Shown here in pieces: positions 1-6,575 of a stretch of 19,973 bases of DNA. The position numbers and the translations under genes were made by a program. Every line of letters begins with the position of its first letter. Positions within the stretch are counted from its first letter, which is position 1. The notes under the pieces were generated by a model. It searched no databases. It had not been told where the DNA came from and saw nothing but the letters and a program-made list of their open reading frames with translations. This DNA comes from Myxococcota bacterium (lineage in GTDB: Bacteria; Myxococcota_C; UBA6777), in assembly GCA_963169055.1 (NCBI GenBank), contig CAUJFU010000014.1, forward strand, positions 1 through 19,973, read 5' to 3'.

Positions 1-159
1 TACGTAGGAAGAGTGGCCGTTCGAAGTTCCGGCAGTTTCAACATCAAAACCCGAAGTGGCACCACACAAGGCATTTCTTACAAACATTGTCGTATCCTTC
101 AACACACCGATGGATACGCCTACGCACGAAGAAAGGACGGCGTTTCAAAGCCCGCCTAA
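1..159 (+). CDS. iscB: IscB C-terminal fragment (cut by window edge)
   Basis: Frame 1 is open from the window edge to a TAA at 157-159 and gives the last 52 residues of an IscB-type protein. Recognisable pieces are YVGRVAVRSSGSFNI, QGISYKHCRILQ and DGYAYARRKDG, the C-terminal target-interaction part of IscB. IscB is the OMEGA RNA-guided nuclease related to the Cas9 ancestor and is carried on IS200/IS605-like elements. The translation is nearly identical to the C-terminus of the second iscB at 6417-6911, with differences only at a few residues. Whether the full gene has intact RuvC and HNH domains cannot be seen because its 5' part lies outside the window. Confidence 0.8.
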   Translation, partial: YVGRVAVRSSGSFNIKTRSGTTQGISYKHCRILQHTDGYAYARRKDGVSKPA

Positions 160-167
160 AGGCAGGG
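151..167 (+). other. Hairpin across the iscB stop codon (right-end hairpin)
   Basis: CCCGCC-TAAA-GGCAGGG can fold into a 6 bp stem with one bulged A; the stop codon sits in the loop. The equivalent position in the inverted copy (6408-6427, minus strand) folds in a similar way, and one base pair is exchanged (C-G here, T-A there). The element family (IS200/IS605) is known to carry subterminal hairpins at its ends. That this is such an end is inference. Confidence 0.5.
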
Positions 168-278
168 GTCTCCACGCCGAAGAAACGATGATAGGACTTG
201 CGCAGTTGGATTTGTTTTTCTTGGGTGGTTTGTTGTGTGTTGCGGATTTGTTTGGTGTGGGAGCCAGTGGGAGTGTTC

Positions 279-1538
279 ATGCTTGCGAAAATACACATCC
301 AAAATTATCGCCTTCTTCGGGATGTTGTGATCAACATTCCAGAAAACAATCCCGTTGTGTTGATCGGCCCGAATGCTTCGGGGAAGTCAACCTATCTCGA
401 AGTCCTCGATCTTCTCTCTTCTGCGGCCAACGGCTTTTTTGGGGAGGCTCTGCAAAGAAGAGGAGGGTTTCGATCGATTTATTCGGCTTATGAAATGTCG
501 CCCCAAAGGGATGATCGAGATGTTTCTGTGTGCGTTCAAATCAGGCCACGTTCGGGCTGGCTTGTCGAAAACGATCAGGGCTTGGTGACGTACCGTCTCT
601 CTTTTCATGCAACGTCGCAGAATCGGGTCGTGATCTCTCGCGAAGATATCGAGATCGCTCGCGAGAAAGACAGCGGACCGTTGTGTGTCATGCAACGCCA
701 AGGCGGAGAGGTTTTTTTGCTCAATCGGACAACAGGGAAACGAGACAAGCTTTCGATCGCTGCCGATTCTCTGGCTTTGTCTGGGGTTCAACAATCTGAA
801 TTTTATCCCACCGTTTCAAATGTGCGAGAGGTGTTGGGAAAGATTCGCGTGTATCCCGGGTTTTTAACTCTTCCGTTGTGGGCCAAAGATCCGAGGGAAA
901 ACGATGTCGGGCCGCGTTTGCCGCAGTATCTTGTGCAAACACCACAGATCAGCAGCCGAGGATTCGATTTGATCACAGCCCTGCATTACCTAGAGACCGA
1001 ACATCGGGATACGGCGTGGGTTGAGCTGAAAAAAAACCTATGGGCAGAGTTTCCTTCTATTCAGGACTTGATCTTACAAGCCGATGCGGGAGGCGGGCGT
1101 ATGGCGCTTGCTTACAAGGATGTTCGTTTTCCAAGGGTGAAGTTTTATGCGGAGCAGATGTCCGAAGGGACGGTTGATTATCTTTGTTTGTTGGCCGCGT
1201 TGTTTTCTCCTGAGCCGACCGCGTGTATCGCATTTGATGAGCCTGACGCACGCTTGCACCCTTCGGCAATTCGAAGATTGGTTTCGCTGATGGAACGACG
1301 CGCCCAAACCACCACTGTTTTTGTCACGACTCACTCAAACGATATCTTGGATAATCTTGCGGAGCCTTACGAGAGCGTGTTTGTCTGTGAGGCCGTTGGG
1401 GATCCCTCAGGCGTGGCTGCAAGGAAACTGAATCCAGAAGAGTTCGACGAGTGGCGGAAATTGTATTCGTTGTCTCAGTTGAGAGGGAAGAATTACATCG
1501 ATTTGCCCAATCGAGACTCGGTGGCGGTTGATAAATAA
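279..1538 (+). CDS. AAA family ATPase, SMC/OLD-like (AAA_21 type)
   Basis: A 419-residue ABC/SMC-type ATPase. The start at 279 is chosen because MLAKIHIQNYRLLRD is the usual beta-strand opening of RecF/OLD-like ATPases and a GGGAG lies 5 nt upstream; a longer frame from 198 adds an atypical cysteine-rich stretch. Walker A is GPNASGKST (residues 30-38), the signature-like MSEGT is at about 294-298, Walker B is CIAFDE (316-321) and the H-loop is TTHSND (350-355). These motifs are complete, so ATP hydrolysis is expected. The stop is 30 bp before the next gene on the same strand, a small protein with TOPRIM-like features. ATPases of this group with an adjacent TOPRIM, DUF4276 or DUF4435 partner are typical of anti-phage systems such as PARIS, split OLD/Gabija-like and RloAB-like pairs. 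The exact system is not identified. The gene begins just downstream of an IscB element end, which suggests an accessory, possibly mobile location. Confidence 0.85.
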   Translation: MLAKIHIQNYRLLRDVVINIPENNPVVLIGPNASGKSTYLEVLDLLSSAANGFFGEALQRRGGFRSIYSAYEMSPQRDDRDVSVCVQIRPRSGWLVENDQGLVTYRLSFHATSQNRVVISREDIEIAREKDSGPLCVMQRQGGEVFLLNRTTGKRDKLSIAADSLALSGVQQSEFYPTVSNVREVLGKIRVYPGFLTLPLWAKDPRENDVGPRLPQYLVQTPQISSRGFDLITALHYLETEHRDTAWVELKKNLWAEFPSIQDLILQADAGGGRMALAYKDVRFPRVKFYAEQMSEGTVDYLCLLAALFSPEPTACIAFDEPDARLHPSAIRRLVSLMERRAQTTTVFVTTHSNDILDNLAEPYESVFVCEAVGDPSGVAARKLNPEEFDEWRKLYSLSQLRGKNYIDLPNRDSVAVDK

Positions 1539-1568
1539 CCGATGTAGCTTTGCTGTGGGGAGGTCAGG

Positions 1569-2303
1569 ATGAAGCGGTTTGTTGTTTGTTGGGAAGATCG
1601 TTATTTCGAGGGACTTGATGCTGTACTGCGCCGCATCCGAAGACATGAGAACGCTTCTTTGCTTCCCGAACCTGCGATAAAGCCTGAAACGGTGGGCGGT
1701 TACGGAGGATTCGCCGATTACGTTCGCAGGGATTGGGCTGTGGCTCGACGTCGCGGAATGCCGGGGTTTGGTGTGCCTGATTACTTATTTTGTGTTGCGG
1801 ATGCAGACCGCGCAACAGAGGTCTGTCAAGGGATTTCAGCGAATCCGACGGGCAACACAGAGGATTGGTGCGAGGAGGCAAGCCAGATCTGGACCGATTC
1901 GTTGCGTGGCTTGGCAGCACAAGAGTCTGAGCGTATTTTCGGTTTTTTTCTTCGATGGAGCCGCGAGAGCGTTTTGATCGCAGGCTTCGATGAGTTCGAT
2001 ATGATCGCGATGCTTTCAAACGGTGATGCTTCTCTCCACGAGCGAGAGTACAAAGCTTTTTTGCAGTCTTGCCAACCCGACCCGCGAAGTGTTGAGCGTT
2101 TTGTGGACGCATATACGAAGCCCAGTCGTTGTTTTGAGGGTCTTGCCAAAGCCGTGGGCCATGAGCGCTTGCGCAAGACAGATCCAAAAGTGGAAGATGC
2201 TTTGAAGCAGTTTCCTCGCGATCCGAGTGTATCGTTGTTGTCGCGGTTGCCCGATCTTGTTCATATCGCTCAGGAGATCAATCGTTTGAGCGAAGTGTCT
2301 TGA
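1569..2303 (+). CDS. Uncharacterised partner of the ATPase, possible TOPRIM/DUF4276-like protein
   Basis: A 244-residue soluble protein; ATG at 1569 follows GGGGAGGTCAGG, a good ribosome binding site. I do not recognise the family with certainty. Two features suggest a TOPRIM-like fold. An N-terminal strand with acidic residues is followed by a helix (VVCWEDRYFEGLDAVL, about residues 5-20), and a later hydrophobic strand ends in an acidic pair (DYLFCVADADRATEV, about 71-85), like the Glu and DxD metal sites. The C-terminal third (SLHEREYKAFL to HIAQEINRLSE) resembles the helical tail of DUF4276-type proteins in general layout. It follows the ATPase after 30 bp and ends 13 bp before a convergent gene, so the two form a closed two-gene cassette. 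I infer that it is the effector nuclease of an ATPase-nuclease defence pair. Confidence 0.55.
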   Translation: MKRFVVCWEDRYFEGLDAVLRRIRRHENASLLPEPAIKPETVGGYGGFADYVRRDWAVARRRGMPGFGVPDYLFCVADADRATEVCQGISANPTGNTEDWCEEASQIWTDSLRGLAAQESERIFGFFLRWSRESVLIAGFDEFDMIAMLSNGDASLHEREYKAFLQSCQPDPRSVERFVDAYTKPSRCFEGLAKAVGHERLRKTDPKVEDALKQFPRDPSVSLLSRLPDLVHIAQEINRLSEVS

Positions 2304-2316
2304 GGGACTCGGAAAT

Positions 2317-3264
2317 CTAACGAAGGCGGCGAAAGTGGAGTTTGAGTTGTCGAACGCGGTCGCACCGAAGGGTGAGTAAGACGCGGCGCACGAATGGCAA
2401 GTGTTCGAGAGAAGAGAAGCTGCACGAGCCGATGGTTTCTTCGGAGGTTCCGTCGTGATCGAGGATACGCAGTCCAAGGGGTTCGCGCCCTGTAAGATAA
2501 AGGCGGGTGGTGGCATTCCATTGAGGGCGGTGGGTATTGTGAAGGATCGGGGTTTTGAATTCGTGAGAGCCGATGCGCAAATGCACGTAGGGATCGGGCT
2601 TTCCATTCATGATATCCCACGACTTGCCGTCGGGATTGTGGAGGGGGATGTCGGCGCTGCGGACCGTCACTTCGTAGAGGCCGGCACGCAAGCCTCTGGG
2701 TCGGTGAGCGCGGGGGTTGGGGACAAACAACAAAGTCAGCGCATAAACCCGACCAAGCTGTAGCTGCCATGTTCCGCCATGTTCGAGGATATGCGGCGGG
2801 ATGGGGATATCGTCGCGCTGTCCGATCAGATCATCGCGCTGCATATCGGTATCCCAGATCGAAGCAGACAAACGAACGCCCCGATGCAAGGCGATCGATT
2901 CGGTGGTTCCCCACTCTGGGAGCAGCGAGTCCGGGATCTTGTGCGTGCGGATCACAAGGCCGTTGGAAAAGCGCAACAGAGCATACGCATCGGGAAGGCT
3001 CGTCCCTTCGAGGGCGTTGTGCTTGCGTAGGACGCTGCGCCATCGGTCAATCGGCGTTTTTTGGAGTGTCTCGGTCAGTTGAAGCCGTTGCGCTCGGCCT
3101 CCCAAACAAAAGTCCCAACACCTGCCATCTGTTTTGCTCGGCAAGATGTGAGCGCCAACCACCACCACGCGATATTCCGTCGGTTGGGCCGCAACCTCGG
3201 TGGAGATCACAAACAGCAAGCTGTAGAACAAAAGGCCAAGGTGAAAAACAACGATATCTCGCAT
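2317..3264 (-). CDS. Secreted tandem C2-domain protein
   Basis: 315 residues from the ATG at 3264, with an alternative ATG two codons upstream at 3270. The chosen start has a GAG about 7 nt upstream and gives a clean signal peptide: MRD, a hydrophobic core to about residue 22, and a likely cleavage after EVAA near residue 26. Two C2-like modules follow. The first contains LPDAYALLRFSNG and ASIWDTDMQRDDLIG; the second contains GKPDPYVHLRIGSHEF, RPQWNATTRLYL and LRILDHDGTSEETIG. In both, Asp residues sit where C2 domains bind calcium (DPY and the D-x-D of the last loop). A membrane- or calcium-binding exported protein is expected. It is the last gene of a likely minus-strand operon, 34 bp after the DUF6544-like gene. 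The substrate and partner are unknown. Confidence 0.75.
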   Translation of the reverse strand: MRDIVVFHLGLLFYSLLFVISTEVAAQPTEYRVVVVGAHILPSKTDGRCWDFCLGGRAQRLQLTETLQKTPIDRWRSVLRKHNALEGTSLPDAYALLRFSNGLVIRTHKIPDSLLPEWGTTESIALHRGVRLSASIWDTDMQRDDLIGQRDDIPIPPHILEHGGTWQLQLGRVYALTLLFVPNPRAHRPRGLRAGLYEVTVRSADIPLHNPDGKSWDIMNGKPDPYVHLRIGSHEFKTPILHNTHRPQWNATTRLYLTGREPLGLRILDHDGTSEETIGSCSFSSLEHLPFVRRVLLTLRCDRVRQLKLHFRRLR

Positions 3265-3298
3265 TTGCATCTCGCGTAGGTTTGGGTGGTGCTTCGTG

Positions 3299-4153
3299 TT
3301 AGGGGGAGCGGCGGTGGAAGTTGTATCGGACGTCTTTGACGCGAAGGCGTGTGTAAACGAAGGGGCCTGTTTTGAGGCTCCATGCGACTTCGACCTGCGT
3401 GGGGATCTGGATGCCTTGGAAGGCTTTGTAGTGGCTGGCGTCACCGAACCAATGGCGTTGTTGGTTGGCATCACGAAAGCGCAAGCCATCCACGCGAGCG
3501 AGTTGCCCTTTTGGATTGACGTGGAGGGTGAGATCGGCGTTGGCGTATTTTCCGAGAAAGGTGAGTTTTGCGCGTTGGTGATCGATCGGTTTCCATCGTA
3601 GATGGGGATTTTGTAAAAAAGAAGTGGGGAACCACATCATCTCGGCAAGGTATCGCATTAATGCGCCTTGATCGATCTCAGGCCCCTTGGCATCGGCGAT
3701 ATCGAAGGAAGACAGCAGGCGTATCCACATGGAGCCGCGCCCATCGCGGTAATGATCGCGTGCGTCAAGCCAAAAAAAGGTCGAAGCCTGTGCGCGGGCA
3801 ACCCACAAAAAGGCGGGTGGATCGGTGCTAAAGTATTGGAGGGCCGTGAGCGGCATCCAAGGTTGGTGGGGGTCGGTGCGGATGACGCCTTGTTGCGTCA
3901 GGTAGACGCTTTCGATCAGCGGAGTGCCTTCCGGGATCGCATAGCGCAGGTAGCGTTGGATCGGTGGTGGAAAAGAAGCGAGCATCGAAGGATGAAAGCG
4001 CCCTTGAATCGGCTTGATCTGGCTGATAAAGCTGTGCGTTTCACGGTTGATCTGGTTTTGGTGCTGCGCGTTGCCCCACGTGATCCAAGTGGCCAAGATC
4101 CCCAAACACACGAGAACAAAAAGCACAAGCACAAGCACAATGCGTTTCCACAT
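3299..4153 (-). CDS. DUF6544/DUF6920-like membrane-anchored protein
   Basis: 284 residues with one N-terminal transmembrane or signal-anchor segment (about 5-24, rich in L and V) and a soluble remainder. Recognisable family stretches are PPPIQRYLRYAIPEGTPLI, LLSSFDIADAKGPEIDQGAL, RYLAEMMWFPTSFL and, near the C-terminus, GIQIPTQVEVAWSLKTGPF. These match my memory of the DUF6544/DUF6920 family, whose molecular function is not established; the fold probably presents a periplasmic, lipid-binding-like barrel. It sits between the DUF1295-type membrane enzyme (60 bp upstream) and the secreted C2 protein (34 bp downstream), all on the minus strand. That arrangement suggests a joint envelope or lipid-related task. 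Confidence 0.7.
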   Translation of the reverse strand: MWKRIVLVLVLFVLVCLGILATWITWGNAQHQNQINRETHSFISQIKPIQGRFHPSMLASFPPPIQRYLRYAIPEGTPLIESVYLTQQGVIRTDPHQPWMPLTALQYFSTDPPAFLWVARAQASTFFWLDARDHYRDGRGSMWIRLLSSFDIADAKGPEIDQGALMRYLAEMMWFPTSFLQNPHLRWKPIDHQRAKLTFLGKYANADLTLHVNPKGQLARVDGLRFRDANQQRHWFGDASHYKAFQGIQIPTQVEVAWSLKTGPFVYTRLRVKDVRYNFHRRSP

Positions 4154-4213
4154 CGGAATACTCCAACTGTGTAAGCTTTAGGAACGAGATCTCTGGATGA
4201 AGAAGCGAGTTGT

Positions 4214-4975
4214 TCAAAGAATGAAAGGGATGACAGCTTTGCGTTCTTTCGGATAATCCGAGAACTTTTCGTGATACCACCGATGATTTGTGATCGCACG
4301 AGGGATCAAGTTGGCGGCGGTAAACAAAAAGAAAGAAAGGCCCGCGAGCGACCATGTGGCGATTGCCCATCCCAACCAAAGCAGACATTCGCCAAAGTAG
4401 TTGGGGCAAGAGATCCACGCATACAAGCCACCGTAGGGGATCTTGTAGCCTGTTTCACCGGGTTTGCGCAAAGAGCGGAGGATGGCGTCAGATTGGCGGT
4501 TGATCGCATATCCGATGACAAAAAGCACGATCCCAACGAGGAAACGGGGATCAGTGAGCCACGAGAGAGTGTAGTTGGCTTCGGGGCTGGAAAGCTGGGA
4601 GGCGTTGAGGTAGGCGTTGGTGAGGTTAAAGACGATCGCCATCAAGGCGATCACAATGGGCGTTTGGTTGTGGCTTGCGCGCATCTGCCAAGGGTAGATC
4701 AAGGTGCGGTGGATATAATGGGATTGCCAGATCGCAAGCAAGATCAGTGGCATGGGAGAAAAAGCACGTGGCCCAAGAAAATAAAACAGCGCAAAGCCAA
4801 AGACGGCGGGGGATTCCATGAGAACCCAAAGCCAGCGTGTATCGATTTGGGGACCCCATCCTTGGCGGACATAGCGACCGTAAGGAGCCGTCACAAACAG
4901 CGTCGAGAGGATCACAAGCGGACACAAAGCGAAGACAAAGATCAGCGTGGAAAAATAGAACCAACCTTGGGGCAT
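4214..4975 (-). CDS. DUF1295 / 3-oxo-5-alpha-steroid 4-dehydrogenase family membrane protein
   Basis: 253 residues, strongly hydrophobic, with about six membrane segments. The start ATG at 4975 has an AGGA 8 nt upstream; an open frame continues upstream to 5104 but runs through repeats. The C-terminal half has the family hallmarks: GYKIPYGGLYAWISCPNYFGE, then LLWLGWAIATWS, and the end HEKFSDYPKERKAVIPFIL. In steroid 5-alpha reductases and related bacterial DUF1295 enzymes this region binds NADPH. The protein probably reduces a double bond in a steroid, polyprenoid or fatty substrate at the inner membrane; the actual substrate cannot be told from sequence. It is the first gene of a minus-strand set with the DUF6544-like and C2 genes, and its upstream region carries direct repeats. 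Confidence 0.85.
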   Translation of the reverse strand: MPQGWFYFSTLIFVFALCPLVILSTLFVTAPYGRYVRQGWGPQIDTRWLWVLMESPAVFGFALFYFLGPRAFSPMPLILLAIWQSHYIHRTLIYPWQMRASHNQTPIVIALMAIVFNLTNAYLNASQLSSPEANYTLSWLTDPRFLVGIVLFVIGYAINRQSDAILRSLRKPGETGYKIPYGGLYAWISCPNYFGECLLWLGWAIATWSLAGLSFFLFTAANLIPRAITNHRWYHEKFSDYPKERKAVIPFIL

Positions 4976-5019
4976 GGTGTTGTTCCTGTGTGGACTGGAG
5001 TGATGCCGTAGGCAAAAAA

Positions 5020-5163
5020 CCCCGTGTTCGGGCCAAAGCAAGCGGCGTAGGTGTGATCTGTGGGCAAAGAAACACGGAAGCCACCGCAAGGGCAAGTAAA
5101 ACAATCGGAGGCGTAGGTGTGATATGTGGACAAAGAACCCCGTGTTCGCGGCACATCAAGCGG
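5020..5163. repeat. Interleaved direct repeats upstream of the DUF1295 gene
   Basis: Two short units are each present twice. Unit X, GGCGTAGGTGTGAT followed by a TGTGGnCAAAGAA box, is at 5044-5071 and 5110-5137 (28 bp, 2 mismatches, 66 bp register). Unit Y, ACCCCGTGTTCG followed after a short gap by CAAGCGG, is at about 5020-5046 and 5137-5163. The order is Y-X-X-Y, and X and Y overlap or abut each time. Unit Y occurs once more at 17073-17100 in front of the second copy of the structured dispersed repeat. The repeats lie 40-190 bp upstream of the minus-strand start at 4975, so they could affect its expression, but they may simply be pieces of the repeat family. Confidence 0.65.
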
Positions 5164-5260
5164 AACCGTTGTGGGTTTGAAAAACGCTGTTTGCTCCGCC
5201 GATACGGGGTCAAAGGGGCGGCGCTTCCTTGTGGGATGTGGGGTGAAACCCCACAAAACT
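5137..5260 (+). repeat. Structured dispersed repeat, copy A
   Basis: The core reads GAAAAACG, then CCGATACGGGGTCA, then hairpin 1 at 5213-5230 (AAGGGGC / GCTTCCTT, with G-T pairs) and hairpin 2 at 5238-5254 (GTGGGGT-GAA-ACCCCAC, 7 perfect pairs). Copies B (17073-17200) and C (19888-19973, inverted) share the same order. Stem bases differ between copies but stay paired. There is no T tract after hairpin 2, so it is not a classical rho-independent terminator. It lies just 3' of the TerB-like gene (minus strand) and fills much of a 360 bp spacer (4976-5335) that holds no convincing gene. Confidence 0.8.
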
Positions 5261-5335
5261 CGAACAATCCGAGGTTGTGTGAGCGTGTAGCGTAGTGTGA
5301 GGCAGAGAGGGCGGAGGAACAAGGGTTTTGGAGGA

Positions 5336-6388
5336 TCAGAAGCCGGGGCGGGTGCGTTTCTTCTGGGACTTCATCGCGTCGATGGAGGCGCGGTTGGCGT
5401 CGAGGAAGGCCATCATGGCTTCCATGATTTGGCGGAATTGGGTGTCGTTGAGTCCCATCTCTTTGGCGGTGCGTTGGAGGAACTTGCGCTCTTTTGCGTC
5501 TTGTTCACCGTCGATCATGGAGGCGATCACAAGTTGGCGGAGAACAAACATGGCGACTTCTGGATCGGAGAAAGATTGAACAAATTCTTTGGGGACGGCG
5601 GGGGTGATCATCGCGTTAAGAAGTTTGCGGGTGTTCTTTTTGTCGAGGTTGAGGACTTCGATCTGTTTTTTGATCAGGTTGCGTTCTTCGGATTCGAGAA
5701 GTCCGTTGGACCAAGCGAGCGCGATGGTGGCTTCGATGAAGCGGAGTCGATCGCTTTGGGTGTGCATCATGATGCGCTCGATCTCGTGGCGTTCGAGCTG
5801 TTGGTCATCGTGGAGAGCTTCGGCGAGTTGTCCAGCCATGCGGATATCAAAGAAGCTGATTCCTTGGCTGATCGGCAAAGCAAGAAGCGGATCGGGCTTG
5901 AGGACAGCGCGAGACTTGAGGTGTGCGCCAAGGGGTTCGATGTGGCTATTGAGGTAGCCCGAGATCTCGGATGCATCGCGATGTCCTTGAGCGATCTGTG
6001 TCCAGAGTTGGGCGAGGGCGTCGGCTTGATCGAGTTCGCCAAGGGCCGCCCACCAGATCATCAACAAGGCAAGGCGGGCGAGTTCGCCTTCGTAGGGACG
6101 GCCAAGGGAGACCGCGACATCCAAGGCGACTTCGGATTGGATGCGCAGGGTCGAGAGGAATTTGACGGATGGAAAATCAGAGGGATCTTCGGAGAGTTCA
6201 GGATAGAGGGCAGGTAAACCTTGCGAGACATTGCGGCATTCAAGGGCCATCGAGATGGCAGCCACACCGCGTCGGCTGTCTACGGGGAGTTGTGCGGCGC
6301 GTGCGCTTGCGGCCTGTGTATCGTAGTGTTCGAGGGTATATTGGATCAGATCGGCTAGCCAAGTCGGTTGCTCTAGAGAGATACTCAT
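5336..6388 (-). CDS. TerB-like domain protein
   Basis: 350 residues from the ATG at 6388. The longer open frame to 6520 is rejected because it would be an out-of-frame reading of the iscB end. The C-terminal third looks like a TerB or DUF533-type helical domain in two halves: FIEATIALAWSNGLLESEE (about 217-235) and LRQLVIASMIDGEQDAKER (about 283-301), followed by amphipathic helices to about residue 330 and a basic tail. The acidic residues in each half match the metal-binding sites of TerB-like folds. The N-terminal 200 residues are helical and unrecognised. No Ter operon neighbours are present, so a tellurite role is not supported. The start codon and 5' leader lie inside the conserved IscB right-end sequence, which suggests that the element inserted directly at the 5' end of this gene and may have altered its expression. 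Confidence 0.7.
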   Translation of the reverse strand: MSISLEQPTWLADLIQYTLEHYDTQAASARAAQLPVDSRRGVAAISMALECRNVSQGLPALYPELSEDPSDFPSVKFLSTLRIQSEVALDVAVSLGRPYEGELARLALLMIWWAALGELDQADALAQLWTQIAQGHRDASEISGYLNSHIEPLGAHLKSRAVLKPDPLLALPISQGISFFDIRMAGQLAEALHDDQQLERHEIERIMMHTQSDRLRFIEATIALAWSNGLLESEERNLIKKQIEVLNLDKKNTRKLLNAMITPAVPKEFVQSFSDPEVAMFVLRQLVIASMIDGEQDAKERKFLQRTAKEMGLNDTQFRQIMEAMMAFLDANRASIDAMKSQKKRTRPGF

Positions 6389-6575
6389 CGTTGATAAGGC
6401 GCGGAGACCCCCTTCTTTAGAGGGGGGAGGAAGCGCCGTCCTTTCTTCGTGTGTAGGCGTATCCGTCTGTGTGTTGAAGGATACGACAATGTTTGTAAGA
6501 AATGCCTTGTGTTGTGCCACTTCGGGTTTTGATGTTGAAACTGCCCGTACTTCGCACCGCCACCCGTCCTACGTA
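6386..6575 (-). repeat. IscB 3'/right-end inverted repeat, copy 2
   Basis: Inverted counterpart of 1-190, gapless with about 87% identity by hand count. It includes the last 52 codons of the deleted iscB, the stop codon hairpin, the TCTCCGCGCC motif and the AACGATGA motif. The last of these contains the ATG used here as the start of the TerB-like gene. Mismatches cluster in the first 30 bp and around the stop codon. Confidence 0.85.
6408..6427 (-). other. Hairpin across the second iscB stop codon
   Basis: On the plus strand CCCCCT (6408-6413) and AGGGGG (6421-6426) can pair around the stop codon. It is the counterpart of the hairpin at 151-167 in the other element end. The sequence differs, but a stem is kept. 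It could act as an element-end hairpin or a weak terminator; no T tract follows. Confidence 0.45.

Larger units (their letters stand above)
1..190 (+). repeat. IscB 3'/right-end inverted repeat, copy 1
   Basis: These 190 bp align without a gap to the minus strand of 6575-6386. By hand I count about 165 of 190 matches, including a 30 bp identical run at 31-60. The similarity continues about 30 bp past the iscB stop codon, through a conserved TCTCCNCGCC motif to an AACGATGA motif at 184-191, and then fades. This places the right end of the IscB element near 190. The two copies are inverted and about 6.2 kb apart. Confidence 0.85.

Noticed and set aside
56-493. An open frame of 145 codons overlapping the IscB end and the ATPase start.
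   Set aside because: It reads iscB and the ATPase gene in the wrong frame, with no family resemblance. The ATPase frame with Walker motifs is clearly the coding one.
5238-5260. Rho-independent terminator from the GTGGGGT/ACCCCAC hairpin.
   Set aside because: No T tract follows the stem in either direction in any of the three copies; treated as a dispersed structured repeat instead.
5297-6217. A 306-codon plus-strand open frame.
   Set aside because: It is the antisense shadow of the TerB-like gene; composition is Gly/Asp/Phe-rich without domain motifs, while the minus-strand frame has the TerB-like halves.
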